This document shows, piece after piece, positions 47,437 to 58,202 of a stretch of DNA of 64,000 nucleotides. Location of the stretch: assembly GCA_020746875.1 (NCBI GenBank), contig JAGTJL010000007.1, positions 620,001 through 684,000 on the forward strand. Direction: 5' to 3'. A program made the position numbers and the translations under genes. How positions within the stretch are numbered: the stretch's first letter is position 1; each line of letters begins with the position of its first letter. A model generated the notes under the pieces. That model saw only the letters and a program-made list of their open reading frames with translations. It had not been told where the DNA came from and searched no databases. The stretch is from Rhexocercosporidium sp. MPI-PUGE-AT-0058 (Eukaryota; Ascomycota; Leotiomycetes; Helotiales).

Positions 47437-49131
47437 CTAAAAGTCCGCACCACGCGTAGTCGAGATTGTTACGGTATATAATAGCCACACCAGGCTCTCA
47501 TTTACTTCCAAACTTATTTTGACCATCTTAGCCCCTAAAGATATTGTGGCACCCGAAGGTTCTATAGCATGATCTCGTGACTCTGATATTGAACTCCGCA
47601 CGAGGGATCCTTCGTACTCATTACAAACCTCCAGCCTTAGCCTCCGAAATCGCCAGCGGTCAGATTTCTCGATATTACCTTCACTGCTCTCTGATGCAAT
47701 AAAAGAGTTTGAGATACGCAGGTCGAAGTAAGACCGCATATCCGCAGTGTCCAAAAACCGTAAGACTGATTGTTGGGTGTCATGTGGTACATCTGGATGA
47801 AGCATAAGTGAATTGTCAGTTGATCTCCAATCACATCTGTGTAATTCAACAGTATCAACTTGAAAACCAATCGCATCAACCATGACAAGCTTGTCCCTTA
47901 TAGCCGGGGGCAGCACCTCACGATATGATGGTAGGTCCGTCAGGTAGACCTTCGAGGGCTTCGCTTGGGACACTAATCGTGCAGGTACCATCACTGATGG
48001 GTGTCCTTTCGGACAAGAGATGCGGTTGTAGGTACGGTCCAGCGAGTTCCCTGATAAGAGCACCCCAGGGCATTCGAACGAGTTCCCCGGACGCGTGAAG
48101 GGTAAAATGGCAATTGCGAGATCATGTCTTTGTGGGGTACCTTTTTCATCCGCGATGATGCACCAGTCTGCTTTCTCGACAAGCATCAGCTCGACTTTGA
48201 GCCCACGATTTGTGTGAACCCAGGCCTTGTTGCGGTCCCTCAAAGTGGCGACGGATTCCAAGACAAGCTGATGTGAAAAACGCTTTGGAGATTGCGCCAG
48301 GATGTTTTGTCGTTTGATGGACCGTGGGAAAATGCTCCACAAGTCCGGCCCAGTTGAAATGCACTGGTCAAAGCTTAGCCCCCATGCCAATAGGGAACTC
48401 GAGGATGTTCGTTTGACCAGCGCATGCTGCAGTCGCTCAAATGCCTTGGACTCCCCCTCCCCATATTGCAGAGGCATATAAACATCAAGTATGCCCATCA
48501 AGCAGTATGCAATATCTTCCGCCTTACTTGTCTCTCTGTCTTCGACCCATGATATACGAGTAAAATACATTTCGCGCCTGACCTCCAAAGAATCAAGTAT
48601 GCAATTGACTCCGATGCCCGTGATGGAGGATATGATGGGACAGAACGATTCCTTGTCTCCGATGAGTCGCCAATTGGAGTCGTAGAACTTCACCTCGTGG
48701 GGCGCGAGAAGCTCTTGAAGCGTCCAGCCTCGTTTGAACCATTTGCTTTCCTGGATAACAAGCTTCCCAAGATTATCGTTGACTTCCAGATGAACGTCCG
48801 ATAGATATACGTAGCAGACTTTTGCCTCTTGGTACCATCGAAACATAGAATTTATAGCCTCTTGAAGCTCGACACTGTTGGTTTTGTCGATGCAACAGGT
48901 GTCCACCCAGAAGTATTCCCACCCATCGCGTCTGGCTTGTGCTCCGCAGAATCGAATCTTCTTGTACCCAATTTTGTTCTTCCCAGTGCCATCTGTCATA
49001 TCTCTGTATGTGACCTCTTCTGTATCCGCCTCCCATGTGTGCGAAAGGATAGCATAGTCAGGAATAGCGTCGCCAAAGAGGTCCTTGGTAAGGCTGAACT
49101 CGCCTTCGTTGTTGTATTGTAGTAGGCGCAT
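47437..49131 (-). CDS. HET-domain protein (heterokaryon-incompatibility type)
   Basis: A single uninterrupted exon encodes 564 residues. The N-terminal HET domain (about 20-150) is complete: YAILSHTWEADTEEVTY, KKIRFCGAQARRDGWEYFWV followed by DTCCIDK, then INSMFRWYQEAKVCYVYLSD and KWFKRGWTLQELLAP. The downstream IAYCLMGILDVYMPLQYGEG block usually follows HET domains of this class. The C-terminal 300 residues are divergent and have no repeat or nucleotide-binding motif, so this is a stand-alone HET protein rather than a HET-E-like HET-NACHT-WD fusion. Family knowledge: HET domains trigger incompatibility cell death when activated, often by a STAND partner. The partner is unknown; two STAND genes lie 8-15 kb away. 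There is no signal peptide. A 13-G homopolymer lies about 90 bp upstream of the start. Confidence 0.92.
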   Translation of the reverse strand: MRLLQYNNEGEFSLTKDLFGDAIPDYAILSHTWEADTEEVTYRDMTDGTGKNKIGYKKIRFCGAQARRDGWEYFWVDTCCIDKTNSVELQEAINSMFRWYQEAKVCYVYLSDVHLEVNDNLGKLVIQESKWFKRGWTLQELLAPHEVKFYDSNWRLIGDKESFCPIISSITGIGVNCILDSLEVRREMYFTRISWVEDRETSKAEDIAYCLMGILDVYMPLQYGEGESKAFERLQHALVKRTSSSSLLAWGLSFDQCISTGPDLWSIFPRSIKRQNILAQSPKRFSHQLVLESVATLRDRNKAWVHTNRGLKVELMLVEKADWCIIADEKGTPQRHDLAIAILPFTRPGNSFECPGVLLSGNSLDRTYNRISCPKGHPSVMVPARLVSQAKPSKVYLTDLPSYREVLPPAIRDKLVMVDAIGFQVDTVELHRCDWRSTDNSLMLHPDVPHDTQQSVLRFLDTADMRSYFDLRISNSFIASESSEGNIEKSDRWRFRRLRLEVCNEYEGSLVRSSISESRDHAIEPSGATISLGAKMVKISLEVNESLVWLLYTVTISTTRGADF

Positions 49132-49218
49132 GATTCAGACAGGATCTAAGAGGATCTCCAAACGACAAAATGTTAGTGAATAGTTGTCGCAGGGTCGATA
49201 TGTATGCATTTGTTAAAA

Positions 49219-49231
49219 GGGGGGGGGGGGG
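49219..49231. repeat. G13 homopolymer upstream of the HET gene
   Basis: An uninterrupted run of 13 G lies about 90 bp upstream of the HET start codon at 49131, in its presumed promoter or leader. Such runs are prone to length change and to assembly error. Confidence 0.8.
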
Positions 49232-49474
49232 TACTGTTGGGGTCGAGGTTGTGTTCATGCAGCTCAGCTGAACGGTAGCCTCGCGGCATAGTGTCGTTAG
49301 ATGTTGGCCGACACCCATGGGTTCCGTTGTGTTGCTGTTCATGATTTAATAAGGAACCGCCGAACCGCCATTTGATTTTCCAAGGCGTTGCCTTGACAAC
49401 AGCTCAAAAGGTTCCCCCTCCCCCCACCAACTCCTTCGCTCTCTTTCTCTTTGTTGTTCTACACTTCCCATAAG

Positions 49475-50840
49475 ATGATACCCTTCGACTTCATCGCCCA
49501 GAAAAATACCCAGGAGGGGCAAAACGTATTTATCCGCAAGTTCGTTGAGGCAAGACACGAGATTGTGTCCTTTGTTGACAATCGCCTTGGGTGGAGCGGG
49601 GCCGGAGAGTTCCTTGATTACTTGAAAGGCTCATTCAACCTCAGCATCGCCGTTAGAAATAGCGAGACCAATGAGCGCGTCCTTATTCGCTTCCCGTTTC
49701 GGGGGAAGACATACGAGCCGTGGCGAGCGAGAAAGGTCAAGAACGAGGTTGAGGTCTTGAACTTTTGCTCTGAATCTACGAGGCTCCCTTTTCCACGTGT
49801 ATATCACTGGGGCCGCACTGAAGAGAGCCCACAGCAGCTAGGACCATTTATAATCGAGGATTTTATGGATAGGGAGAATCTCGGCGATATCGTGAAAAAG
49901 CCCCTACCAAGAACGAGGCCGATCCTGCTATTTTGGATCCAGATATTGACGAGGCAAAGCTTAACATCGTCTACGAGCAGATCGCTGTCTTCATGCTAGA
50001 GCTTTCGCACCTGGAATTTCCGCGCATTGGGGCTATCTCCAAAGACACCGTATCTGGCGAGTGGACTGTTGCTGAGCCACCACTAACGTACGATATGAAC
50101 GAGGTCGTCGGCTTCGCTGGCTTTCCCGCCGACTACTTCGCGACTATGCCATCATTCACTCGTTCGAGCGACTACTTCGCAGCACGCGCGCAATGCCTAC
50201 AGGCACATCTGGAGACGCAGCGCAACATAGTTTTCGAAGACGGAGATATCACCTGGAACCGGTACGTCGCGCGCCACTGCTTCGGCAAGCTAATCCCTAC
50301 GCACAGTATCATCGACGACTCAGGGCCGTTCCGGAGCTTCTGCGACGGTCTGCGACCTTCGAATATGCTTGTCGATCCTAAGACGATGCGCATCACTGCC
50401 TTACTTGACTTCGAGTTTACAAACATTATGCCAGCCCAATTCGCTTACGATCTGCCCTAGTGGCTTATACTCCAGCCGCCGGGCATCGGGGTGAGCGAGG
50501 GAAAGCAGAAATCCCTAGATCTCTTCGAGCCGCCGGAGGAGCAGTTCATCCACGCAATGGAGCGCGTCGAGGCTAAGTCGGCCTTACCAGCTGGTGAACC
50601 ACGTCTCTCGGCTCGAATGCGGGAGTCGTGGGACAGCAAGCGTTTCTGGTTCAACCTTGTGTCGAGGAGCAGCTTCGATGTCGATCAAATCTACTGGGAG
50701 GTTCTGCATAAGGAGGGCCTAGGCGAGGCGATGTTAGACACGGCGACACTTGCTAGGAAGGAAGAATTCCTGGAACGGAAAAGGATCAGTTCGAGGAGTA
50801 TTGGGCAGAGAAGCAGAATGACGCGCGGTTTGATAAGTAA
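49475..50840 (+). pseudogene. APH-type phosphotransferase, disrupted
   Basis: The frame begins MIPFDFIAQKNTQEGQ and encodes a fungal aminoglycoside-phosphotransferase/kinase-like protein. Recognisable blocks are RFPFRGKTYEPWRARKVKNE, LPFPRVYHWG, PFIIEDFM, LEFPRIGAISKD and the catalytic-loop/metal region DGLRPSNMLVD...ITALLDFEFTN. In active relatives these bind ATP and transfer phosphate to small molecules; the natural substrate of the fungal families is unknown. It is broken by a 1-nt shift near 49905-49912, a TAG at 50458-50460 where DLPWWL is expected, and a further 1-nt shift in an A-run near 50777. The ancestral frame would end at 50840 with EEYWAEKQNDARFDK. No intron explains the shifts. 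It is divergent from the HET gene, with starts about 340 bp apart. Confidence 0.8.
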
Positions 50841-51167
50841 AGACCTCATGAAAAGTTGGGAGTTCTGGTGCAATTCAGTTTCTCATACAGTTGCCATTGA
50901 AGTCAATGGATCTAAATTGCCTCTCGCCATCTACTTCCCGATATGTGCCAACGGTGCTGAAAACCCAATGATCAACCACAGGCATATTTACCATCTAACG
51001 AGGCTGATTTCGTAGGCTAAGCGAGACTCGTACAAGAGCAACAGGCTCGAACGTTTGTCATGAGGGGGTTGTGCTATTTAGGTGGAAGTGATTCGTACTG
51101 GCTTCCCTCATCCACCCTTCCCATACGTCATTGCACACACTGACCATGTCGTCTTGCATTGTATATA

Positions 51168-51221
51168 ACGTAGGTGGTAAGCGAGTGGTTATTGTAAACG
51201 AGTGGTTACGCCCCCCCACCT
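51168..51221 (+). repeat. Left terminal inverted repeat, element 2
   Basis: Fifty-four bp, identical to the reverse complement of 52969-53022; includes a C7 run. Confidence 0.93.
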
Positions 51222-51275
51222 TCGCGCATAACTCTCTACACCTAACCACGAATAACTCAACCAATTACTCTCGAA

Positions 51276-52902
51276 ATGTCACAAAACGAAGGCCGAGTCG
51301 CTCTTGCTATACAAGCCTTTCAAAATGGCCAATTTAAGCACCTTTTTACAGCTTGCAAAGCTTTTAATGCACTATATTCTACAGCATCACGACGCGTAAA
51401 AGGTATCCCTAAAAGACGCGTTTCTACACCTAACAGCAAGAAACTTACGGACTTAGAAGAGCAGACCTTTAAGTAATAGATATTAGCTATAATTAGAAGA
51501 GGTCTACCCGTAAGACTCCAGTCTATACGCGCAATAGCTAATATACTGCTTTCAAAACGCGGTGGCGCAAGAGTAGTGAAAGCTTTGGTTATTAAGCAAA
51601 AATAAGTGTATAACTACGTACAACGGTACCACTCCCTCTAATCGAAATATATAAGAAAATACGACTACCAGCGTGCTCTTTGCGAAAATTACTCAATTAT
51701 ACGAGCCTGGTTTGACCTTGTACGAAACATAATCGCGAAATACGGTATCCTAGTGGAAGATATACATAACTTTAACGAGACAGGGTTCCAAATGGGGGTG
51801 ATAGCTACTGCAAAGGTAGTTTCAAGCAAGGAAAGAGCAAGTAAAGCAGTTGCTGTTCAACCAGGGAATCGCGAATGGGTTACAGTTATTAAGTCAATTA
51901 ACTCTACAAGTGACGGGCCTCCTCCTGTGATTATTCTTAAGGGAAAGGTGCATATCTCTACGTGGTACAGCAGCGATTTACCACGCGATTAAGTAATTGC
52001 ACTCAATGAAAAGGAGTAGACTAATAATCAATTAAGTCTTTTATAGCTCTCTACTGTTTTTGAGCCGTATACAGCACCACGTACAAAGGGAATATATAGA
52101 CTCTTAATTCTAGATGGACATAGGAGTCACATAACACCGGAATTCGACCTATTTTATACAAAGCACAAGATTATTACTCTCTGTATACCCGCGCATAGCT
52201 CTCACCTATTACAACCTTTAGATATAAGCTGTTTTACAACCTTAAAACGCGCGTACGGGCGTCAGATCGAGCAATTAATACGTAATAGAGTCAACTATAT
52301 CGATAAAGCGGACTTCCTTACAGCATATAGCAGAGCACGTCCGGAATCAATAACTCCTGCTATTACACGCAGTAGTTTTGCAGCTACCGGATTAGTCCCT
52401 TTCGACCCAGAACGCGTGCTCTCAAAGCTCAATATATAGATCCGTACACCTACTCCCCTACCTACACTACCTCTACCATAGACTCCAAAGACACCACAAT
52501 ATCCCGAAGCAATAGATCTTCAAGCAAAGTCAATTAAAGAGTCTTTACAGCGTCGAATGCATCCAAATATCCCTTCTAATCCTACAGATTTCGCATTTCA
52601 GCAGTTAGTTAAAGGGTGCAAAATAGCTATACATAATGCTTCAATTCTAGCAGAGAAGAATAAGCAGTTACGGGCCGAAAACGCACGTCAAAAGAGGAAG
52701 AGAGCAATAAGGAGGTCTTTTATACAACCTAGGGGGGTTCTTACAATTCAAGAGAGCATAGAACTAGTAGAAATAGCTAAAAACGGGCTTATAGAGGAGG
52801 AGGCAGAACCACGTGCACAGCCCCAACCACGCGCCTTAGCAAGGTGTAGCATATGTAAAGCAACTGAACATAATGCCCGTACATGCCCAGCACGTAAATA
52901 AT
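51276..52902 (+). pseudogene. Pogo-type transposase, lightly RIP-mutated
   Basis: From ATG 51276 (MSQNEGRVALAIQAFQNGQ) a near-complete transposase of about 540 residues is readable. The helix-turn-helix/CENP-B-like N-terminus is followed by the DDE region: VEDIHNFNETGFQMG, then LILDGHRSHIT and LLQPLDISCF. A basic coiled region (ILAEKNKQLRAENARQKRKR) and a C-terminal zinc-knuckle-like CSICKATEHNARTC end it. Stops occur mostly where Trp or Gln is expected (for example after TFK at about 51475). The first catalytic acidic position reads Asn (FNETGF) where family members have Asp. All are G-to-A or C-to-T changes, as RIP would cause. The element is therefore inactive in cis but could still be moved by a related enzyme. 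Confidence 0.88.
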
Positions 52903-52968
52903 AGAATAAAACTGGTTTTAAGAGTTAATAATTACGCGTTGATTAATATTAGTGATTTCTGTTCGGGT

Positions 52969-53022
52969 AGGTGGGGGGGCGTAACCACTCGTTTACAATA
53001 ACCACTCGCTTACCACCTACGT
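52969..53022 (-). repeat. Right terminal inverted repeat, element 2
   Basis: Exact inverse copy of 51168-51221, followed by the TA target duplicate at 53023-53024. Confidence 0.93.
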
Positions 53023-53436
53023 TAGCCTCAGGCTTCTTACGTAAGGTTTCTGTCGGCCGAATAGAGCTCCGCATACTTTTTGGTCGGCGCTCGTACCCGC
53101 TGAGTTAGTGGGATCCAACTTTAAGACTCCTCCGTCGGGTGCTTGTCCTTGAGCCTTGAGCTCGAGCGCAGATGTCTTTATCGTGCAGATGGTCAAAGGT
53201 GGGGGGCTTTATCGTGAAAGGGTTGAGATATGAATTGAGGTATTAGAGATTTCAGACCTGAGATGAGGAAATTGAGTGAATTGAGTGAAATTGAAAGAGT
53301 AAATGCAAGGATGCTTGGAAGGAACAGACATTATTATGCCGATATGAAAAAAAAATACTTGGGAAACTGCTTTACAACTCTAGTCCCCTCCAAGGACGGT
53401 CTGCATCTCATTCTCACCCAGACCATCTCATATCTC

Positions 53437-54462
53437 TCAATCAAGATCAACATCAACATTAGGCGCCTCATGATCAAAATCATCATCCAGAAGGACCCTC
53501 GGGTCCTTCATATCTACCTTGCCACAATTCGGAGAACTGATCTTCCAACCCAACCTAGCCTGCAGCTCCTTACTCCACCCCTTGACGACCTCAGCTGGAT
53601 ACTCAATGAACATAGCAAACTCCGTCCGCAGCGTCCCCTTACACATGAAAAGCGCGTACACCAATCTGTTTTCGTCTTTGCTGTTGTTCGTGCTGCCGCC
53701 GTGGAAGGTACTGGCTAGCATAAAGGCTGCTTCGCCCACGTCCATTTCGGCATAGACGACGTCGTCAGAGTTGGGATCTGCACCGCGGTCGTCACCCCAG
53801 AGATGTGATCCGGGAAGCAAGCGAGTCGCGCCGTTCTCAATGGTTGTCTTGATGCCTGGTACGAAGACTCCGAAGCCATTATCTCGCCCTTTCGTCCAGC
53901 CCGTAGATGTTGCATCGGCGTGCCAAGTGTGATACATCTTATCGTCTCGATGTAGGCGCTGACCAGCAGCATTTGGCCTCACATCGATCCCGAGAGCTGC
54001 GCTGAGGATTGGATGGGATGTGTAATAATGGCGTTTCTGATCATACCACGTTGGATATGTTTCGGTTAAGAAGTATTCTCCGAGAACCTGAATGGTGGTG
54101 AAAGGAAGCCCAAAATCATGGCATGAAAGCCTACCTGGTATAAGGGATGCATGAAGAACTTCTCGCGACATGTTGGGCTGGCCTGAATGAGACGATTGCA
54201 GCGCCGGGTTTCGGGAGGGAAGAGCTTCCCCTATTTTCACTATCAGATATGGACTTGAAACATTCGGTAATCTTGACTCGCCTGCCCTGGTTTGTCTGCA
54301 TCTAGAAATGGTTTGACTTCAGAATTTGCTTGGTCAACTTCTTCTGGAGAAACGTAGTTTGTTTAGATACACCCACCGTCCTTTTTTGATGGCTTCAATA
54401 AATTCATCAATTGGTGCATCGACATTGATGCGGCGAAGTGTTGGCTGAGTGATGGAGCCCAT
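53437..54462 (-). pseudogene. Phytanoyl-CoA dioxygenase (PhyH)-like, 5' exon damaged
   Basis: Three exons are visible: 54282-54462, 54135-54230 and 53437-54087. The last two are intact and in phase. They encode GKLFPPETRRCNRLIQASP, EKFFMHPLYQ, then the Fe(II)/2-oxoglutarate oxygenase core. YHTWHAD gives the H-x-D metal pair, GATRLLPGSH follows, and STFHGGS is the likely distal His. Family members hydroxylate small molecules and are frequent in fungal secondary metabolism. Exon 1 starts MGSITQPTLRRINVDAPIDE and continues VSPEEVDQANSEVKPFLDADK. The two parts are in different frames around AAAAAAGGACGG (about 54370), with a TAA at 54363-54365, so it appears broken. The intron after DADKPGQ uses a GC donor (GCGAGT, 54281). 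A start downstream of the lesions cannot be excluded. Divergent from the aminotransferase. Confidence 0.75.
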
Positions 54463-54842
54463 GATGACTAGTAATGAATACGATGAGACGAAGACGGGCA
54501 AGAGAACGTCTAGAGACAGCTGGGAGAAATGAAGATATTTTGGAATCTATCAGATATCATAGATTAGGACAATAGATCCGATTGAACAGCCACGCATCGG
54601 CTAACGGCGGACATGAAAATCGTCACTCCATCGGGAATACTTTCCTCGAAGTATTAACCAACCATGCGTTAGCAGGCAAAGCTTGACCAGTCCAGTTCAC
54701 CCCACCTTCGAGGTGAGGATCGTGCGGAGTAAGTTTAGAAAGCCTTCATTAGTTGAACTCGGAAGCGGCATCAAATTGACGACTTGTCTGTCAGGAGGTA
54801 TCCGAAACCAGAGTCTCTGTTGTAACACAAAAACAAGCGAAT
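54463..54842. promoter_or_regulatory. Shared divergent promoter, PhyH-like / aminotransferase
   Basis: The two start codons are 380 bp apart and head-to-head. This suggests co-regulation of the oxygenase and the PLP enzyme before the former decayed. No specific operator could be identified. Confidence 0.5.
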
Positions 54843-56220
54843 ATGTCGTCCGCCATCTCAAGATCGGAGAAGGTTGCAGAAGCGCTTGCAGAAGCTCGCG
54901 CTGCATATGCAAAAGCAAACCTGGGGAGTCAAAAAATACACAAAGAATCGTCCTTATCACTGCCAGGAGGTTAGAAGAAAAGTTCCCAGAAGCATTGCAA
55001 ACCTGACAGAATTTATAGGAACCACACGGAATGTCATTCACTTCCAGCCGTTTCCTCTGATTCTCGAATCCGGAAATGGCTCATATTTGACAGACGTAGA
55101 TGGCCACAGATATCTGGATCTTTGTGGGGAGTACAGCGCAGGCATGTTTGGACACTCTCATCCGATAATTACCAAAGCAATGCATGCTGCGATTGACAGT
55201 GGATTTGCATTAGGCGGCGTGAACAAATTTGAAGGCCATCTCGCCCAGCTCTTCTGTTCTCGCTTTTCTAGTATCGAGAAAATTCGCTTCTCCAACTCGG
55301 GAACAGAAGCCAACCTTACAGCATTGGCACTTGTCAAGGCTTACACAAAGAGAAGTAAAATCATTGTGTTCAAGGGTGGCTACCATGGAGGTCTGGCTAC
55401 CTTCGGAAAGGATGGAAAAGTGACAGCAAATTCGATGAACGCGCCGCACAACTTTGTGATTGCTCCATACAACGATATCGCAGCTCTTGAGGGACTCGTG
55501 GCAGAGCACAGAGATGACCTCGCATGCATATTTCTGGAGTTGATGCAAGGTTCCTCTGGGTGCCTCCCGGCCGACATCGAATTTATCAAGGCAACTCGGG
55601 TAAAAGCGACTGAAGTAGGTGCCGTTCTGATGTTCGACGAGGTGATGACCAGTCGGATGTCAACCGGTGGTCTCCAGGAGCTTGTTGGAGTCTACCCTGA
55701 TATGACAACCTTGGGCAAATACTTTGGCGGAGGCGGACAGCATTTTGGTGCTTTCGGTGGGAAAGAAGATATCATGGGCATTATCGAACCAGGGCATCCA
55801 GGAGGAGCGTACCACAGTGGAACATACAACAACAATGTTACCACAATGGCTGCTGGAGTTGCCGTGCTGGAGCAAGTCTGGACGGACACAGCAGCCACCG
55901 AGCTGTATGCCATGGGAGAATGGCTGCAGAAAGAACTTGAGCGGGTCTCGAAGGAAGCTGGCTCGATTCTGCGAGTGACTGGAGTTGGCAGTTTGATGAC
56001 CCTTCATTTCAGCACTAAAGACGTTCGTTCGGCGGCTGATGTGCAGGAGAGCTTGGTTGATCTGAAGGAACTTTTCTTCTTCGATATGTTGAAGAAGGGC
56101 TTCTTCTTGGCTCAGCGAGGCATGATAAGTCTGATGACGGTGACAGCCAAGTCTGAGTTGGAAAATTTCGTAGAGGCGGTCAGGCAGTTCTTGATGGAGA
56201 GAAGAGACCTCGTCTGTTAA
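54843..56220 (+). CDS. Class-III PLP aminotransferase, glutamate-1-semialdehyde aminomutase-like
   Basis: Two exons, 54843-54969 and 55019-56220, with a 49-nt intron (GTTAGA...TATAG), give 442 residues starting MSSAISRSEKVAEAL. The intron cleanly joins SLPGG to TTRNVIHFQPFPL, a conserved family block, so ATG 54843 is preferred to any start inside the intron. PLP-enzyme motifs are HSHPIITKA, FSNSGTEAN, GGYHGG, FDEVMTSR (cofactor Asp) and TTLGKYFGGG (Schiff-base Lys near 274). HSGTYNNN follows. It resembles glutamate-1-semialdehyde 2,1-aminomutase-type enzymes. Fungi make 5-aminolevulinate by the ALA-synthase route, so the substrate is probably a different amino ketone or omega-amino acid, as in secondary-metabolite pathways. 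It is divergent from the PhyH remnant. The copy looks intact. Confidence 0.88.
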
Positions 56221-56477
56221 GGTCAAGTCGCATTATTTGGTTCAATACCAGCTCGATAATTGTGCAAACAGTACAAGGTCCGAGTAGATGGCCTATTGTC
56301 ACTCTTTCTCCGACTTGGAGTATCGCATCGGCGTTGCATCCAGTGATCTATAACTTGTTGGCTTTTGGCAAGAGACAATCCATCTCTTGGACTCAATCCC
56401 CTCAACCACCTCAACCACCTTTCAATCCCCTCAGTATCAGCAACACCAGATTCCCACGGTATTTTCCATCCAGAGTC

Positions 56478-56753
56478 ATGGTACCAGCAACTCGTAACAA
56501 AGTGGTGGTATATGCTGTCACCGCAGCGTTCACTATTGTGCCTCTACTGCAATTCGTTTCATGAGTATGTCTCAAGGCTCTTGAGCCATTCCTTGACCCA
56601 ATCGCCACGTTCTACGCGCGCGTCCCAGCCATACCGCCTATTGTAGCTGATATTTTGTTCGCCTTATTCATCGGCTCTTTCTTAAAGATCCATCGCTCCG
56701 CCAAAGGTGGAAACATGATTTTTGGTGTTACAGCTGTTATGGCCCTAAGCTAA
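56478..56753 (+). pseudogene. Possible small two-span membrane peptide with one in-frame TGA
   Basis: From ATG 56478 one frame reads MVPATRNKVVVYAVTAAFTI, a TGA at 56562-56564, then in the same frame ALEPFLDPIATFYARVPAIP and a second hydrophobic stretch (VADILFALFIGSFL) before TAA 56751-56753. Composition on both sides of the TGA is protein-like, suggesting a 91-codon gene broken by a single nonsense change. No family is recognised. Confidence 0.3.
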
Positions 56754-58202
56754 CTGGTGATATCCGTTATGCGACGGTGGGATGGAGGGCTTGTGGCGAG
56801 AACCACCAGGGCATAGCGTCACTGGCGCGAGGCGGACTGGGAGGAAGCTGTGGAGGCGCAACGATTGGAAACGGGCTGGTCGATGACACCGGTGTTGCTG
56901 ATGATACTGGTGGTCGTGATGTTATTGGCGCGGCTTGAGTCGAACCAAGTTTGATAAGGTTTGAGGCTCTACGGTCTCAGTGGACGAGCGCCTAAGATTA
57001 GCGAAGCGATCCCTCAATGAAATCCATGCCCTACCGACTTACCTGAGAAGATGATAACTTTTAGAACTTAATCACAACGAGCTTTTATCCCATGAAATGT
57101 AACGTGAAAAACTTGATTTACTGTTGTAGATACCCGATGAACGAGGCTGAGTCGAGAAAAGAGACGAAATGCTATCATGCTGTTGTCCTGTCTAAAAGGA
57201 AAAGCTGGGCAGAATAGATGCAGTCTAGGAGGACTTCAAGTCACTGAAGCCGGTGAAGTGCCTGCAGGGCTAAAGTTATAAAACTTCCTACTGTCGTATA
57301 GAACATCTAGGAACAGCTAAGACCCTCAAGGATCCCGACATGTAGTCGAAGTCCCAGTCGAGCATGTAGCTAGGCAGGCCAGTGTGAACCTCCCTCAAAA
57401 CAAAAGAAGATGACGACTTTGCAACAAAAGTAGGCAAGAAAGCTCTCAGCAGCACCATTGAAGTTTCGCACGCTCCATCGCCACTTATATTCTATGCTTT
57501 CAGCGATCCGGGCATTCTTTGGTGGGAGGAGCTTCAGGACATGGCCTTCACCAGCTGCACGCCCATTGGAGAGGCTGTTCAATGGCAGTGCAGCGTATAG
57601 AAGCAACGCTGAAGGGCTGGTATTGCTGCTGAGAGGGGTAGCGGTGGGAGATGGAAGGGGGAAATGGTTTTGGTTTTGGTGGTGGGTTGATGTGGGTTTT
57701 TTGGACTTTGGAGGAAAAGAGAGAAGAGATAGATCTTGAATGTGAGGAAAAAGGTTGAAGCAAGTGCGATGGTTTGGAACAGGAATGTATACTATGAAAG
57801 GAGAAGGAACGACATGAGATGTTGGGATACCTGGAAGTAGCAATGCAAGGGACTTGAACCAAGAACAAGCTTGATTGACCAGGAACATAATTCGCTCTCG
57901 ATGGGTAGATCCTACTTTATTTCGAGGATTTTAACTGAAAATCTTGAATAAGACTGCGTTTGCGTCTCCCGTCTAAGCTACCACAAGCTCGTTCGTAAAC
58001 AGTGCCTCTCGCTTAGCCCGTTCCTTATTTTCGGAGACACAGTTGGAGGACTCCATGATTCAATTCATACCGCCTGGGCCAAACTTTTGATCGAGAAAGG
58101 TATAATATGCTTGCATCTATTGGAACGGATAGCAAGCCACGACCTCGGTTGCAGCTTTACAAACACGATCCACGAGCTTTGATATCCTTCACCCCGAGTC
58201 TC
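56754..58202. other. Intergenic, 1.4 kb
   Basis: No gene supported. A 172-codon minus-strand frame (57370-57888) is Pro/His/Ser/Asn-rich without motifs and overlaps other open frames. Confidence 0.5.

Larger units (their letters stand above)
51168..53022 (+). mobile_element. Pogo-like DNA transposon with perfect 54-bp inverted repeats
   Basis: The 1855-bp element starts ACGTAGGTGGTAAGCG and ends with the exact inverse, flanked by a TA target duplication (51166-51167 and 53023-53024). The 54-bp terminal repeats are identical, indicating recent insertion relative to element 1. Each repeat contains an internal near-repeat (GAGTGGTTA twice) that may be transposase-binding sites. The interior is one transposase gene with a handful of stops. 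Confidence 0.93.

Noticed and set aside
54970..55018. Aminotransferase start inside or upstream of the intron in a continuous frame
   Set aside because: Reading through gives a non-family N-terminus; splicing out 49 nt restores the conserved LPGG-TTRNV block and an ATG at 54843.
57370..57888. 172-codon minus-strand frame
   Set aside because: Pro/His/Asn-rich, no recognised domain, overlapping open frames on both strands.
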